Shown: positions 9,948-19,014, numbered from the stretch's first letter. The stretch is 64,000 nt of DNA from Falsiroseomonas frigidaquae (GCF_012163145.1 NZ_JAAVTX010000006.1:310001-374000); one strand, 5' to 3'. A program made the numbers and translations. Notes: a model not told the origin generated them from the letters alone.

Positions 9948-10685
9948 TCAGCGGGTCTGCATGCCCGCCAGAACATCGGCCAGCATCAGCCGCGCCGCAG
10001 GCAGCCCCCTATGCTGCACCCCGTACACGTCGCGGGCCAGGAAATGCCCGGTCAGCCGCAGACCCGCCGCCCAATCCAGCGGCCCGGACGGCCCCTGGCC
10101 GAGCAGGAAGGCCGGCAAGGGCAGCAGCCGGTCGCGCCATTCCCCGGCCGCGGAGGCGGAGACCGCGCGGGCGGAACGGGGCGAGACGAAGGCCAGGTCA
10201 TCCCGGCTGCCGGTGACGGCGCAGGCGGAGAAATCCAGCCCGTAGCCGAGATCCGCCAGCAGATCCGCCTCCCACCGCACCAGGTCCGGCAGGGCCAGTT
10301 CGGTGCCCCGCGCCAGGGCGGCGATGAAGGCGACCAAGCCGTGGAAGATGCGCGGATGCGCCTCCCGCTCCGGCAGCGCGGTTTCGGCGACAGCACAGGC
10401 CGACCGCAGGGCGGCCAGCGCCAGCGGGTCTTCCATCGCCAGCGCCGCCGCCGGATGCACCAGCTCCGCGCTCAGCGCGCCGAGCTGTTCCGGCAGGCGC
10501 GCCACCCAGCGTGCCTCAACCAGATTGCCCGGCTGCCACAGCGCGGCCTGGCCGCGGGAGGCGCCGCCCTTGGCGAGGCCGGCATGGCGGCCGTGCTCCT
10601 CCGTCAGCAGCGTCGCGATGACGCCACCCTCGCCATGCGGGCGGATGTCGAGGATGATTGCCGGGGCGGTCCATTCGATGCTCAC
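9948..10685 (-). CDS. recO: DNA repair protein RecO
   Basis: 245 residues from a GTG start. RecO works with RecF and RecR to load RecA on SSB-coated gaps. The N-terminal OB-fold begins WTAPAIILDIRPHGEGG and is followed by GRHAGLAKGGAS. The conserved helical region includes FHGLVAFIAALARG and LLADLGYGLDFSACAVTG. The reading frame stays open 50 codons further upstream, but that part is low-complexity and unlike RecO, so the GTG at 10685 is preferred. It lies near lepB-rnc-era, the usual recO neighbourhood, but is separated from era by a gene on the opposite strand. Confidence 0.9.
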   Translation of the reverse strand: MSIEWTAPAIILDIRPHGEGGVIATLLTEEHGRHAGLAKGGASRGQAALWQPGNLVEARWVARLPEQLGALSAELVHPAAALAMEDPLALAALRSACAVAETALPEREAHPRIFHGLVAFIAALARGTELALPDLVRWEADLLADLGYGLDFSACAVTGSRDDLAFVSPRSARAVSASAAGEWRDRLLPLPAFLLGQGPSGPLDWAAGLRLTGHFLARDVYGVQHRGLPAARLMLADVLAGMQTR

Positions 10686-10759
10686 GCCGCTAAGGTGGGC
10701 GCTTGGGATGAGACTGGAAAGGCGCTTCCGCCGGGATGCGCGCAAGCTCGGGAGACGGC

Positions 10760-11428
10760 ATGAGGAAGCCCCACCACGCCGCGCGGGCCAACCCGGCCGG
10801 CGCGGCCGCGCTGATCGGGGCGCTGGCGCAGCCACTGATGGCGTCCTCCGCCGTGCTGGTGCTGGCCAACCTGGTGCCGCTGGGCGCCGTGCTGCTCGGC
10901 TTCTGGTCGGTCTATGAGATCGTGCTGCTGTTCTGGGCCGAGAATATCGTCATCGGCCTAATGGTGCTGCTGCGCATGGCGAGCCTGATGGCGCTGAAGC
11001 GCCTCTGGTCGCTGGTGCTGCTGATGGGCTTCTTCACCCTGCATTACGGGATTTTCACCTTCGTGCACGGCATCTTCGTGGTCGAGATTCTGGGACCGGG
11101 CGACGGGGGGCTGGAAGGCGCCCTGGCCTATCTGCTGGCACCGGACGGCCTGCGCTGGGCCCTGGCGGCACTGCTGGCCAGCCACCTGTTCTCGCTGGTG
11201 GTGAATTTCCTGGGCCAGGGCGAGTGGCGCCAGGCGGATGGCATCGGCCTGATGAAGCAACCCTATCCGCGCATCATCGTGCTGCACCTGGTCATCATCA
11301 TCGGCGGCGCCGTGACCATGGCGATGGGCGAACCGGCCTTCGCCCTGGGGCTGCTGGTGCTGCTGAAGCTGGTGCTGGACCTGCGCGCACACCGGGCGGA
11401 GCACAAGGCGGCGCAGGCCGCCGCCTGA
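10760..11428 (+). CDS. DUF6498-like polytopic membrane protein
   Basis: 222 residues from ATG 10760, which follows GGGAGACGGC; an in-frame ATG 24 nt upstream is possible. It contains about five or six hydrophobic helices, with the motifs FWSVYEIVLLFWAENIVIGL and PRIIVLHLVIIIGG and a charged C-terminal tail. This resembles the DUF6498 family of uncharacterised membrane proteins. It is inserted on the plus strand between era and recO and ends immediately next to the era stop codon. No function can be assigned. Confidence 0.75.
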   Translation: MRKPHHAARANPAGAAALIGALAQPLMASSAVLVLANLVPLGAVLLGFWSVYEIVLLFWAENIVIGLMVLLRMASLMALKRLWSLVLLMGFFTLHYGIFTFVHGIFVVEILGPGDGGLEGALAYLLAPDGLRWALAALLASHLFSLVVNFLGQGEWRQADGIGLMKQPYPRIIVLHLVIIIGGAVTMAMGEPAFALGLLVLLKLVLDLRAHRAEHKAAQAAA

Positions 11429-12355
11429 TCAGCCGGCGTCGTCCAGCCCCAGCGCACGGATCCGCCCGCGCTCCTCGTCCCAGCCGGCGCGTTCCTTGAC
11501 GTTGACGAACAGATGGATGCGCCGTTCCAGCAGCGCCTCCAGCTCCCGCCGCGCGGTCTGGCCAATGGATTTTATCTTGGCGCCGCCATCGCCGATCAGG
11601 ATCGCCTTCTGGGTGGACCGGGTGACGTAGATGGTCACGTCGATCCGGGCGCTGCCATCCTTGCGCTCCGCCCAGCTTTCCGTCTCCACCGTCGCGTGGT
11701 GCGGCACTTCCTCATGCGTCTGGCGCAGCACCTGCTCACGCACGATCTCGGCGGCCAGCATGCGCTGCGGCAGGTCGGAGAGGTCATCCTCCGGAAACAG
11801 CCAGGGGCCTTCCGGCAGGTTCTGCGCCAGGACGGCGAGCACCTTGTCGAGGCCGCGACCCTTCAGTGCGGAGACCATGAAGGTCTCGGCAAATGGCAGG
11901 ATCTCGTTCAGGTCGCGCGACAGCGGCAGCAGCCGGGTCGGGTCCACCAGATCGGCCTTGTTGAGCAGCAGCATGGCGCGCCGGCCGCCCTTCTTCAGCT
12001 TCTCGGTGATCTGGCGCACCTCATCCGTCAGCCCGGCGCGGGCATCGACGATCAGCACGGCCAGGTCCGCATCCTGCGCGCCACCCCAGGCGGCCGCGAC
12101 CATGGCGCGGTCTAGCCGCCGGCGCGGGGCGAAGATGCCCGGCGTGTCCACCAGGATGATCTGCGCCAGGCCCTGCATGACGACGGCGCGGATGCGGAAG
12201 CGCGTGGTCTGCGGCTTCGGTGAGACGATCGAGACCTTGGTCCCGGTCAGCGCATTCACCAGCGTGGATTTGCCGGCATTCGGCGCGCCCACGATCGCCA
12301 CCAGCCCGCAACGGCGCGGGCCTTCAGCCTCGATGGGGGTTTCCGTCTCACTCAT
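11429..12355 (-). CDS. era: GTPase Era
   Basis: 308 residues. Era is an essential GTPase that binds 16S rRNA and assists 30S maturation. The P-loop GAPNAGKST lies at residues 23-31, followed by PQTTRFRI (switch I), DTPG (G3) and NKAD (G4). The C-terminal KH domain has GDGGAKIKSIGQTARRE. The ATG overlaps the rnc stop codon by 4 nt (ATGA), so translation is coupled. The frame is open far upstream inside rnc, but homology begins at MSETETP. Confidence 0.96.
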   Translation of the reverse strand: MSETETPIEAEGPRRCGLVAIVGAPNAGKSTLVNALTGTKVSIVSPKPQTTRFRIRAVVMQGLAQIILVDTPGIFAPRRRLDRAMVAAAWGGAQDADLAVLIVDARAGLTDEVRQITEKLKKGGRRAMLLLNKADLVDPTRLLPLSRDLNEILPFAETFMVSALKGRGLDKVLAVLAQNLPEGPWLFPEDDLSDLPQRMLAAEIVREQVLRQTHEEVPHHATVETESWAERKDGSARIDVTIYVTRSTQKAILIGDGGAKIKSIGQTARRELEALLERRIHLFVNVKERAGWDEERGRIRALGLDDAG

Positions 12356-13185
12356 ACCGCGCCCAATACCTGCAAAAGTTGTTCCGCCGCCGCCTGTTCC
12401 GCCGCCCGCTTGTTGTCGCCCACCGCCTCGGCCTCCCGCCCCGCCGCCACGGCGCGCACCCGGAAGACCGGCGCATGCGGCGGGCCGCTGGTGGAGACCA
12501 GCACATATTCCGGCAGCCCAAGGGCCCGCCCGAGGGTCCATTCCTGCAGCCGGCTCTTCGGCGAGGAAGGCGGCCGGGAGGAAACCTCCAGCAGCGATTC
12601 CCACTCCCGCCGGATCAACGCCCGGGCCGCGTCCAGCCCGCCATCGACATACAACGCGCCCAGCAGTGCCTCCAGCGCATCCGCCACCACGGATTGCCGG
12701 GCCATCACGCCGGCACGCTGTTCGCCCGGCGGCACCCGCAGCGCCGCGCCGAGGCCCATGCCCTCCGCCACCCGCCCCAGCGTCTCCGCCGAGACGAGCG
12801 CACCCAGCCGCTTGCCCAGCGCGCCCTCCCGCTCCTGCGGGAAGCGCTCCGCCAGCCACTCGGCCATGATCAGCGCCAGCACCCGGTCGCCGAGGAATTC
12901 CAGCCGCTCGTTGCTGTCGAGCTGCTGCCGGTTGGGGTCGGCGGAGGACCGGTGGGTCAGCGCCTCCACCAGCAATCCGGGGCGGGCGAAACGGTGCGGC
13001 AGGGTGGCGGCGAAGCTGGCCAGGGCGGCATCATGCGCGCTGCGGGTCGACTCCGCCACCTCGGCGCGCTTCGCCTGCACCTTCACCCGGCGCCGCTGGC
13101 TGCGCTCCAGGCGCAGCACGTCCGCCTTGCGGTCGCGCGTCGTCTCGGCCGTGCCCTCGGCACCACCGTTCTCGGATGGGGTCAC
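12352..13185 (-). CDS. rnc: Ribonuclease III
   Basis: 277 residues. RNase III cuts double-stranded RNA in rRNA and mRNA processing. The catalytic signature NERLEFLGDRVL has metal-binding Glu93, Glu96 and Asp100; SVVADALEALLGALYVDGG follows, and a C-terminal dsRNA-binding domain ends GDNKRAAEQAAAEQLLQVL. The GTG at 13185 is chosen because it overlaps the lepB stop in a GTGA pair. It gives a basic N-terminal extension of about 55 residues compared with E. coli. A shorter internal start cannot be excluded. Confidence 0.95.
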   Translation of the reverse strand: MTPSENGGAEGTAETTRDRKADVLRLERSQRRRVKVQAKRAEVAESTRSAHDAALASFAATLPHRFARPGLLVEALTHRSSADPNRQQLDSNERLEFLGDRVLALIMAEWLAERFPQEREGALGKRLGALVSAETLGRVAEGMGLGAALRVPPGEQRAGVMARQSVVADALEALLGALYVDGGLDAARALIRREWESLLEVSSRPPSSPKSRLQEWTLGRALGLPEYVLVSTSGPPHAPVFRVRAVAAGREAEAVGDNKRAAEQAAAEQLLQVLGAV

Positions 13186-13934
13186 CGTACCGCGCTGAGC
13201 AGACGGCTCCAGCGGATTGCCATCGGCCAGGCCCACACCTCCCACCAGCGGGCGGAACCGTCGACGGAGAAGAAGATGAATTCCGCGCGGCCCACCAGGT
13301 TTTCCACCGGGATGAACCCCACCGCATTCTGGGCCCGGCTGTCCAGGCTGTTGTCGCGGTTGTCACCCATGGCGAAGACATGCCCGGCCGGCACGACATA
13401 TTCCGAGGTATTGTCGAAGGGCTGGTCGTCCGACATCTCAAGGATGTTGTGGACATGCGCCGCGACGCCCGGCTGCGGTGGCAGGAATTCCCGGTACTCG
13501 CGCACCACGAGGCGGGGGCCGTCGCCCTCGACCGTATAGGGGCCGATCAGCTCGCGCCGCACCGCCTGGCCGTTCACGTACAGCACGCCGGAACGGACCT
13601 GGATGCGGTCCCCGGGCAGGCCGATGATGCGCTTGATGTAGTCCGTCGCATTGTCCCGCGGCAGCTTGAACACCGCCACGTCGCCGCGTTCCGGCAGGCT
13701 GCCGAGAATGCGGCCGTCGAACAGGTTCGGGCTGAACGGCATGGAATGCCGCGAATAGCCGTAGGAATATTTCGAGACGAACAGGTAATCCCCCACCAGA
13801 AGCGTGGGGATCATGCTGCCGGACGGGATGTTGAAGGGTTCGAACGCGACGGTGCGGATGCCGATGGCAATCAGCCCGGCATAGACCACCGTCTTGATGG
13901 ATTCGAGCCAACCGCCCGACTTGTGTTTGGCCAT
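13182..13934 (-). CDS. lepB: Signal peptidase I
   Basis: 250 residues from the ATG of MAKHKSGGW. One N-terminal membrane helix (about 13-31) is followed by the catalytic box NIPSGSMIPTL with nucleophile Ser40 and the general-base box DYIKRIIGLPGD with Lys101. The C-terminal box GHVFAMGDNRDNSLDSR is also present. The enzyme removes signal peptides from exported preproteins. It is the first gene of the lepB-rnc-era set, sharing GTGA with rnc. An alternative TTG/ATG start up to 13 codons upstream remains open but lacks good ribosome-binding spacing. Confidence 0.95.
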   Translation of the reverse strand: MAKHKSGGWLESIKTVVYAGLIAIGIRTVAFEPFNIPSGSMIPTLLVGDYLFVSKYSYGYSRHSMPFSPNLFDGRILGSLPERGDVAVFKLPRDNATDYIKRIIGLPGDRIQVRSGVLYVNGQAVRRELIGPYTVEGDGPRLVVREYREFLPPQPGVAAHVHNILEMSDDQPFDNTSEYVVPAGHVFAMGDNRDNSLDSRAQNAVGFIPVENLVGRAEFIFFSVDGSARWWEVWAWPMAIRWSRLLSAVR

Positions 13935-14040
13935 GGAAGGAATTTGCGCGGGCATCCTCAACGGACGCCCCAAATGCCGGACGCGTCTCTACGAGGCGGG
14001 ATAGAGCGCGAGGCGGCGTGACCTGTCAAGGAACGTGCCA

Positions 14041-14463
14041 TTACGCGGGCATCATGCGCGGCAGTGGGACGGCGGTGATGATGACCATCGCCTGCGCATA
14101 GGGGAACTCATCCGTCATGGTCAGCGCCACATGGGCGGCATGGCCGGCCGGCGTGATCGCCGCAAGCCGCGCCGCCGCGCCGCCCGTCATCCGCAGGGTC
14201 GGCTGGCCGGAGGACAGGTTGACCACGCCCAGGTCACGCCAGAACACGCCGGCCCGGAAGCCGGTGCCGAGCGCCTTGGAGGCTGCCTCCTTCGCCGCGT
14301 AGCGCTTGGCATAGGTGGCGGCGCGGATCTTCTCCGTCCGCCTCTCCGCCTTGGCACGCTCCGCCGGGGTGTAGATTCGCGCCAGGAAACGGTCGCCATA
14401 CTTCGCCATCACCCGCTCGATCCGGCGGATGTCGATGATGTCGCTGCCCAAACCGATGATCAT
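14041..14463 (-). CDS. acpS: Holo-[acyl-carrier-protein] synthase
   Basis: 140 residues beginning [18 protein letters not shown]. AcpS transfers 4'-phosphopantetheine from CoA to acyl carrier protein. Both family signatures are present: GSDIIDI with the Mg-binding aspartate, and [15 protein letters not shown] with the catalytic glutamate and lysine. It sits between rsh and lepB on the same strand. The 78-nt gap to rsh contains GC-rich inverted repeats. Confidence 0.94.
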   Translation of the reverse strand: MIIGLGSDIIDIRRIERVMAKYGDRFLARIYTPAERAKAERRTEKIRAATYAKRYAAKEAASKALGTGFRAGVFWRDLGVVNLSSGQPTLRMTGGAAARLAAITPAGHAAHVALTMTDEFPYAQAMVIITAVPLPRMMPA

Positions 14464-14541
14464 GTGTTCCGCATCCGATTCAGACCTCCGGTGCTCGCCG
14501 CCGCTGGCGCGGCGCCTGCGCCCTGCGGTCATCGGAGGCGG

Positions 14542-16959
14542 TCAACCCTTCGATCGCTCGACCTGCGCGACGCCCTGCAGCGCCCGCAGCGCGGCGATGA
14601 TGTTGGAGAGGTGGCGCAGATCCTGCACCTCCACATCCACCGCGATCTCCTGGAAATCCGGGCCGCGATGGACGATCCGCATATTCTCGATGGCGCCATC
14701 CTGGCGCGCGATCGCATCCGTCACGGCCGACAGCGCGCCGCGGTCGTTGCCGGTGACCACGTCGATCCGCCCCGTATGCGCCACGCCGACGCCGCCGCCG
14801 TAATCCCAGTCGATATCGATGAAGCGCTCCGGGCTGTCGCCGAAGCCGGACAGGTTGTGGCAATCCGTCTTGTGGACGGTTACGCCCTTGCCGGTGGTGA
14901 CGATGCCGAGGATGCGGTCGCCCGGCAGCGGGTGGCAGCAGCCGGCGAAATGCACCTCCATCCCCGCCACCAGGCCTGTGATGCCCATGGTGACGTCGCG
15001 CTTGAAGCCGCCCTTGGCCAGCGGCACGGCGCGCGGGCGGGACCGGGCGATGGGCAGCGAATCGGCCGCGCGCGGCGGGCCGCGCAGTTCCGGGTAGACG
15101 GCGTGCAGCACATCCTTGGGCGAAGCGCCGCCGGCGGCGACCACCAGGCACAGCTCCTCGAAGCTCGACTGCTTCAGCGCCTTCAGCGCCGGCTCCATCT
15201 GCTTCTCGGAGAATTCCACGCCTTCCGCCCGGAACACCTTGGCGATGGCCGCCCGGCCTTCCTGCTGCTGCTGCTGGCGCTGTTCGGCATGGACGAAGCG
15301 GCGGATGCGGGCGCGCGCCTTGCCGGTGACGACGAAGCGCGCCCATTGCGGGTTTGGCGTGCCGCCGCGGGCGGTGATGATCTCCACCTGGTCGCCGTTT
15401 TCCAGCGGGGTGCGCAGCGGCTTGATCTGGCCGTTGATCTTGGCGCCGACGCATTGATCGCCGACCTGGCTGTGCACCTGATAGGCGAAATCGACGCAGG
15501 TGGATCCGCGCGGAAGCGCGATCAGCTCGCCCTTGGGCGTGAAGCAAAAGACCTCGTCGCGGTGCAGTTCCAGCCGCGTGGCGTCCAGGAATTCCTGCGG
15601 CTCGCTGGCCTGCTCCAGGATTTCCAGCAGCGCCTTCACCCAGGGGAATTTCTGCTGGTCGCGCGCGGCCTCACCGCCCTGCTTGTAGATCCAATGCGCG
15701 GCGACGCCGTATTCGGCGACCTCATGCATCTCCCGCGTACGGATCTGCACCTCGATCTTGGCGTTGCGCCGTTCCGGCACCGTCAGCCCGGTATGGATGG
15801 ACTGGTAGCCATTGGTCTTGGGGGTGGAGATGTAGTCCTTGAACCGCCCCGGTACGACCCGATAGGCCGAGTGCAGCACGCCGAGCGCCTGGTAGCAGGC
15901 CGCCTGGTCCGGCACGATGACGCGGAACGCCATGATGTCGGACAGCTGCTCGAACTCGATGCTCTTGCCGTGCATCTTCAGCCAGATCGAATAGGGCGAC
16001 TTTTCCCGCCCCGTCAGCTCCAGCAGGTTGATGCCGGCTTCCTCCAGCACCCGCTTCAGATCCTCCCGGATTTCCGCGATCAGGTCGGCGCCCTGGCCGT
16101 AGAGGAAGCCGCGGCGGGCGACGATGGACTGGCTGGCATCCGGCTCCAGCTCCCGGAAGGCCAGCGTCTCCATTTCCGTCTTCAGCGCATCCATGCCGAT
16201 GCGCTCCGCCAGCGGGGCGAAGATCTCCATCGTCTCCCGCGCCGTCTTGCGGCGGCGGGCTTCCTGCGGGACGAAATGCAGCGTCTGCATGTTGTGCAGC
16301 CGGTCCGCCAGCTTCACCAGCAGCACCCGGATGTCCTCGCTCATGGCGAGGACCAATTTACGAAAATTCTCGGCCTGCTTGGTGCGCTCGGATTGCAGCT
16401 CCAGCCGCGTCAGCTTGGTGACGCCATCCACCAGGCGCGCGACTTCCTTGCCGAAGCGCTTCTCCAGCTCAGCCAGCCCGACCTTCGTGTCCTCCGCCAC
16501 GTCATGCAGCAGCGCGGTGGCGATGGAGGCGGCGTCCAGCCGGTACTGCACCAGGGTGCGGGCCACGGCGACGGGGTGGATGATGTAGGGATCGCCATTG
16601 TCGCGCTTCTGGCCCTCATGCGCGGCGCAGGCGGTGATCCAGGCGCGTTCGATGAGGGAGGTGTCGGCACGCGGCGAATACGCGGCGACGAGGCGGGCCA
16701 GCTCCTGCCCGATGGTCTCGCCCGCGGGCGGCGTACCGGCGGGCGCCAGCGCCGGGGCGGGTGGCGGCGGGTCCAGCGTGATGCCGGGTGCCTGCGGGGC
16801 CGAGGCTGTCCGCGGCGGCGCGCTTGCCCCCGGCGCCTGAGGCGATGTGGCTGTCACCGGCGCCTGCGGCGACGAGGCTGTCACCGGCGCCTGCGGCGAC
16901 GAGGCTGTCACCGGCGCCTGCGGCGCCAGGCCCGCGGGGGAATCGGCGGGCGTGTTCAT
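14542..16959 (-). CDS. rsh: Bifunctional (p)ppGpp synthetase/hydrolase (RelA/SpoT homologue)
   Basis: 805 residues. This enzyme makes and degrades the stringent-response alarmone. The HD hydrolase domain (LLHDVAEDTKVG) and the synthetase domain (DIMAFRVIVPD, NGYQSIHTGL, KIEVQIRTREMHEVAEYG) both keep their key residues, so both activities are expected. TGS (RGSTCVDFAYQVHSQVGD) and C-terminal ACT domains follow. The ATG at 16959 gives about 95 Pro/Ala-rich residues before the HD domain, including three 9-residue repeats encoded by a 27-bp tandem repeat. rpoZ lies 67 nt upstream on the same strand, the usual arrangement in proteobacteria. Confidence 0.95.
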   Translation of the reverse strand: MNTPADSPAGLAPQAPVTASSPQAPVTASSPQAPVTATSPQAPGASAPPRTASAPQAPGITLDPPPPAPALAPAGTPPAGETIGQELARLVAAYSPRADTSLIERAWITACAAHEGQKRDNGDPYIIHPVAVARTLVQYRLDAASIATALLHDVAEDTKVGLAELEKRFGKEVARLVDGVTKLTRLELQSERTKQAENFRKLVLAMSEDIRVLLVKLADRLHNMQTLHFVPQEARRRKTARETMEIFAPLAERIGMDALKTEMETLAFRELEPDASQSIVARRGFLYGQGADLIAEIREDLKRVLEEAGINLLELTGREKSPYSIWLKMHGKSIEFEQLSDIMAFRVIVPDQAACYQALGVLHSAYRVVPGRFKDYISTPKTNGYQSIHTGLTVPERRNAKIEVQIRTREMHEVAEYGVAAHWIYKQGGEAARDQQKFPWVKALLEILEQASEPQEFLDATRLELHRDEVFCFTPKGELIALPRGSTCVDFAYQVHSQVGDQCVGAKINGQIKPLRTPLENGDQVEIITARGGTPNPQWARFVVTGKARARIRRFVHAEQRQQQQQEGRAAIAKVFRAEGVEFSEKQMEPALKALKQSSFEELCLVVAAGGASPKDVLHAVYPELRGPPRAADSLPIARSRPRAVPLAKGGFKRDVTMGITGLVAGMEVHFAGCCHPLPGDRILGIVTTGKGVTVHKTDCHNLSGFGDSPERFIDIDWDYGGGVGVAHTGRIDVVTGNDRGALSAVTDAIARQDGAIENMRIVHRGPDFQEIAVDVEVQDLRHLSNIIAALRALQGVAQVERSKG
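16844..16924. repeat. 27-bp tandem repeat, 3 copies, inside rsh
   Basis: Three adjacent 27-bp units (16844-16870, 16871-16897, 16898-16924). The second and third are identical and the first differs at three bases. Being a multiple of three, the repeat adds nine residues per unit (APVTA-S/T-SPQ) to the N-terminal tail of the Rel/Spo protein. Confidence 0.95.
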
Positions 16960-17026
16960 TTGCGGCCCCTCGGGGCCGTTGGCGGGTGCGCGGAGGCGGC
17001 TGCGCCCCCGCGCTTTCGCCCTTGCG

Positions 17027-17422
17027 TCAGCGCTTCCCGCCCAGCTCGGCGGCGATCGCCGCCTCGATGTCGTCGGGCGAGAGGTCTTCCAGGCCGGCAC
17101 CCTCGCCGATGGCTTCCTCGTTCACGTCCATCACGCCGAAGATGTTCTCGTCGGTGGCGATGAGGTCGAGGACCTCCTCCTCCGCCGGCTCCGGCTCCGG
17201 TGCGCGCTGCAGCGACTTGACCAGATCGGCCTGCAGCAGGTCGAGGTCGACGGTGCCCTCGGCGATCTCGCGCAGGGCGACGACCGGGTTCTTGTCGTTG
17301 TCCCGTTCGACCGTCAGTTCCTCGCCCCGGCTGACATTGCGGGCGCGCTGCGCCGCGTGCAGGACCAGTTCGAAGCGGTTGGGGACGCGGAGGATGCAGT
17401 CCTCGACAGTTACGCGCGCCAT
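17027..17422 (-). CDS. rpoZ: DNA-directed RNA polymerase omega subunit
   Basis: 131 residues beginning [20 protein letters not shown], the omega signature, followed by [11 protein letters not shown] and [11 protein letters not shown]. Omega helps assemble the polymerase around beta' and forms part of the ppGpp site. The protein is longer than the 91-residue E. coli subunit because of an acidic C-terminal tail of about 60 residues, common in alphaproteobacteria. It precedes rsh on the same strand. Confidence 0.95.
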   Translation of the reverse strand: MARVTVEDCILRVPNRFELVLHAAQRARNVSRGEELTVERDNDKNPVVALREIAEGTVDLDLLQADLVKSLQRAPEPEPAEEEVLDLIATDENIFGVMDVNEEAIGEGAGLEDLSPDDIEAAIAAELGGKR

Positions 17423-17559
17423 GGCGGCTCCAATCCCGATGCGGGGGGAATAGTCCGGGCCACCCGATGCGCAGCGACTGCGCGCGGGACTCCCCTCCCC
17501 ACCCTATGGTGAACGCTCCATGTAGCCAGCCGGCGCGCCGGTTGCAAGGCAGGCTGCGA

Positions 17560-18069
17560 TCAGCCCAGCACCCGCACCCCTGCCCGGTCCGCGCGCGCCA
17601 GCAGCGTGGCCACCGTCTCGCCCAGGCGCGGATGCACCCAGCCCGGCGCCACATCGGCCAGCGGCGCCAGGACGAAGGCGCGCAGATGGGCGCGGGGATG
17701 CGGCAGGATCGGGTCGGGCGCCTCGCGCAGCATCGAATCGAGGTCGATCAGGTCGAGGTCCAGCGTGCGCGGCGCATTGGGATAGGGGCGAACCCGGCCG
17801 AAACGATCCTCGATCCGCTGCAGCGCCGCCAGCAGCGTCGCCGCGTCCGGCGCCGCAACACCTGGCGGCGGGGCGAGGCGGGCCACGCCATTGACGTAGT
17901 CCGGCGTGCCGGGGGTGGGCGGGACCGGCGCGGTGGCGTACCAGCGGGACAGCGCCCGCAGGCGCAGCCCGGGCAGCGAATCCAGCAGGGCGGCGGCGGC
18001 GCGGCAGGTTTCCAGCGCGCTGCGCCCGTCCGGTCCGGGCAGGTTGGCGCCAAGGGCGATCAGGATCAT
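17560..18069 (-). CDS. folK: 2-amino-4-hydroxy-6-hydroxymethyldihydropteridine pyrophosphokinase
   Basis: 169 residues. HPPK pyrophosphorylates the pterin precursor in folate synthesis. The N-terminal ILIALGANLPGPDG and the signature NAPRTLDLDLIDLD (Mg/ATP-binding aspartates) are intact, with LPHPRAHLRAFVLAPLADV after it. It is divergent from the uracil-DNA glycosylase gene across only about 40 bp. The 137-bp gap on its other side, before rpoZ, contains a 12-bp perfect palindrome at 17530-17541. Confidence 0.94.
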   Translation of the reverse strand: MILIALGANLPGPDGRSALETCRAAAALLDSLPGLRLRALSRWYATAPVPPTPGTPDYVNGVARLAPPPGVAAPDAATLLAALQRIEDRFGRVRPYPNAPRTLDLDLIDLDSMLREAPDPILPHPRAHLRAFVLAPLADVAPGWVHPRLGETVATLLARADRAGVRVLG

Positions 18070-18109
18070 CTTCGGCGCTCTACAAGCCGCAGCCGCGAAA
18101 GACCACGCC

Positions 18110-18769
18110 TTGCCCCTTTCCCCGGCGCCCCCGCTTCCCGCCGAGACGCCCGGCCATGACTGCCCGCTCTGCCCACGCCTGGTCGCCTACCGGCTGGAGA
18201 ACCGCGCCAAATGGCCCGACTGGCACAACGGCCCCGTGCCGTGCTGGGGGCCGGCCGATGGCCGGCTGCTGGTGCTCGGACTGGCGCCGGGCGTCCGGGG
18301 GGCCAACCGTACCGGTCGCCCCTTCACCGGCGACCATGCCGGCAAGCTGCTCTATGCGACGCTGCTGAAATACGGGCTGGCCACCGGCGAGTATCGCGAG
18401 GATCCCAAGGACGGCATGCAGCTGCAGGGGGTGCGGATCGCCAATGCGGTGCGATGCGTGCCGCCCGAGAACCTGCCGACGCCGGCGGAGATCACCACCT
18501 GCAACCGCTTCGTCCTGGCCGAGCGCCTGGCGATGCCGAAGCTACGTGTGGTGCTGGCGCTGGGCCTCGTCGCGCACAACGCCCTGCTGAAAAGCCACCG
18601 AATCCCGGCCGCGCGCTACAAATTCGCCCATGGCGCGCAGCATGCGCTGCCGGACGGCGTGATCCTTGCGGATAGTTATCATGTCAGCCGCTACAACACG
18701 AATACCGGCCGCCTGACGACGGAGATGTTCGAGGCGGCGGTGCGGGAAATACTGCCGCTGCTGGCCTGA
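18110..18769 (+). CDS. Family 5 uracil-DNA glycosylase (UdgB type)
   Basis: 219 residues from a proposed TTG start. Motif A reads GLAPGVRGANRTGRPFTGD and the C-terminal motif SYHVSRYNTNTGRLT, both typical of iron-sulfur UDGb enzymes that excise uracil (and some hypoxanthine) from DNA. Four cysteines (18, 21, 116, 131) sit where the [4Fe-4S] ligands are expected. The frame is open further upstream into folK, but homology starts close to HDCPLCPRL. A TTG start is not proven; no ATG is available in the 40-bp gap. Confidence 0.88.
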   Translation: MPLSPAPPLPAETPGHDCPLCPRLVAYRLENRAKWPDWHNGPVPCWGPADGRLLVLGLAPGVRGANRTGRPFTGDHAGKLLYATLLKYGLATGEYREDPKDGMQLQGVRIANAVRCVPPENLPTPAEITTCNRFVLAERLAMPKLRVVLALGLVAHNALLKSHRIPAARYKFAHGAQHALPDGVILADSYHVSRYNTNTGRLTTEMFEAAVREILPLLA

Positions 18770-18821
18770 TCGACCACGCGGCGGAACGCGCCATCCAGCC
18801 CGGCGCCGGCAAGCCGGTGAG

Positions 18822-18848
18822 AGGGGGACGCGGCGATCCGCGCCCCCT
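18822..18848. terminator. Bidirectional hairpin between converging genes
   Basis: Stem AGGGGG-(a)-CGCGG, loop CGAT, stem CCGCG-CCCCCT: 11 base pairs with one bulged A. It lies between the ends of the glycosylase gene and the 24-codon gene, as expected for a shared terminator. There is no long T run on either side. Confidence 0.6.
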
Positions 18849-18854
18849 GCCCGC

Positions 18855-18929
18855 TCAGCGCAGCCCGAGGAAGCTCAGGATGGCAATGACGATGACCACG
18901 GCGCCAACGATGTAGACGATGCTGTTCAT
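18855..18929 (-). CDS. 24-residue single-helix membrane peptide
   Basis: A 25-codon frame starting MNSIVYIVGAVVIVIAIL and ending SFLGLR-stop. The ATG is preceded by GAGGGA at a 6-nt distance, a good ribosome-binding site. Nearly the whole peptide is one hydrophobic helix. I recall very similar short MNSIVYI... peptides as hypothetical proteins in alphaproteobacteria; this is memory, not a search. It lies between the glycosylase and the peroxidase gene and may be expressed from the 85-bp gap upstream. Function unknown. Confidence 0.7.
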   Translation of the reverse strand: MNSIVYIVGAVVIVIAILSFLGLR

Positions 18930-19014
18930 GGGGTGTCCCTCGGTTCACGACAACGGGACAACGAGGCAGCAGCAGCAGAGTTGCAGACTCGACGTTACAC
19001 CCCGGCGCTGCGGT

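Noticed and set aside
14035-17163. A 1042-codon open frame on the plus strand opposite rsh and rpoZ
   Set aside because: It lies wholly antisense to recognised genes, is rich in Arg/His/Gln/Gly without any domain, and arises from the GC-rich third positions of the real genes.
17530-17541. Perfect palindrome CCGGCGCGCCGG after folK
   Set aside because: With no loop and in very GC-rich DNA, it is expected fairly often by chance; not listed as a terminator.
18110-18769. Val in place of Pro in the HPS-like motif of the uracil-DNA glycosylase as a sign of inactivation
   Set aside because: As I recall, this position varies among alphaproteobacterial family 5 enzymes, and all four cluster cysteines and motif A are intact.
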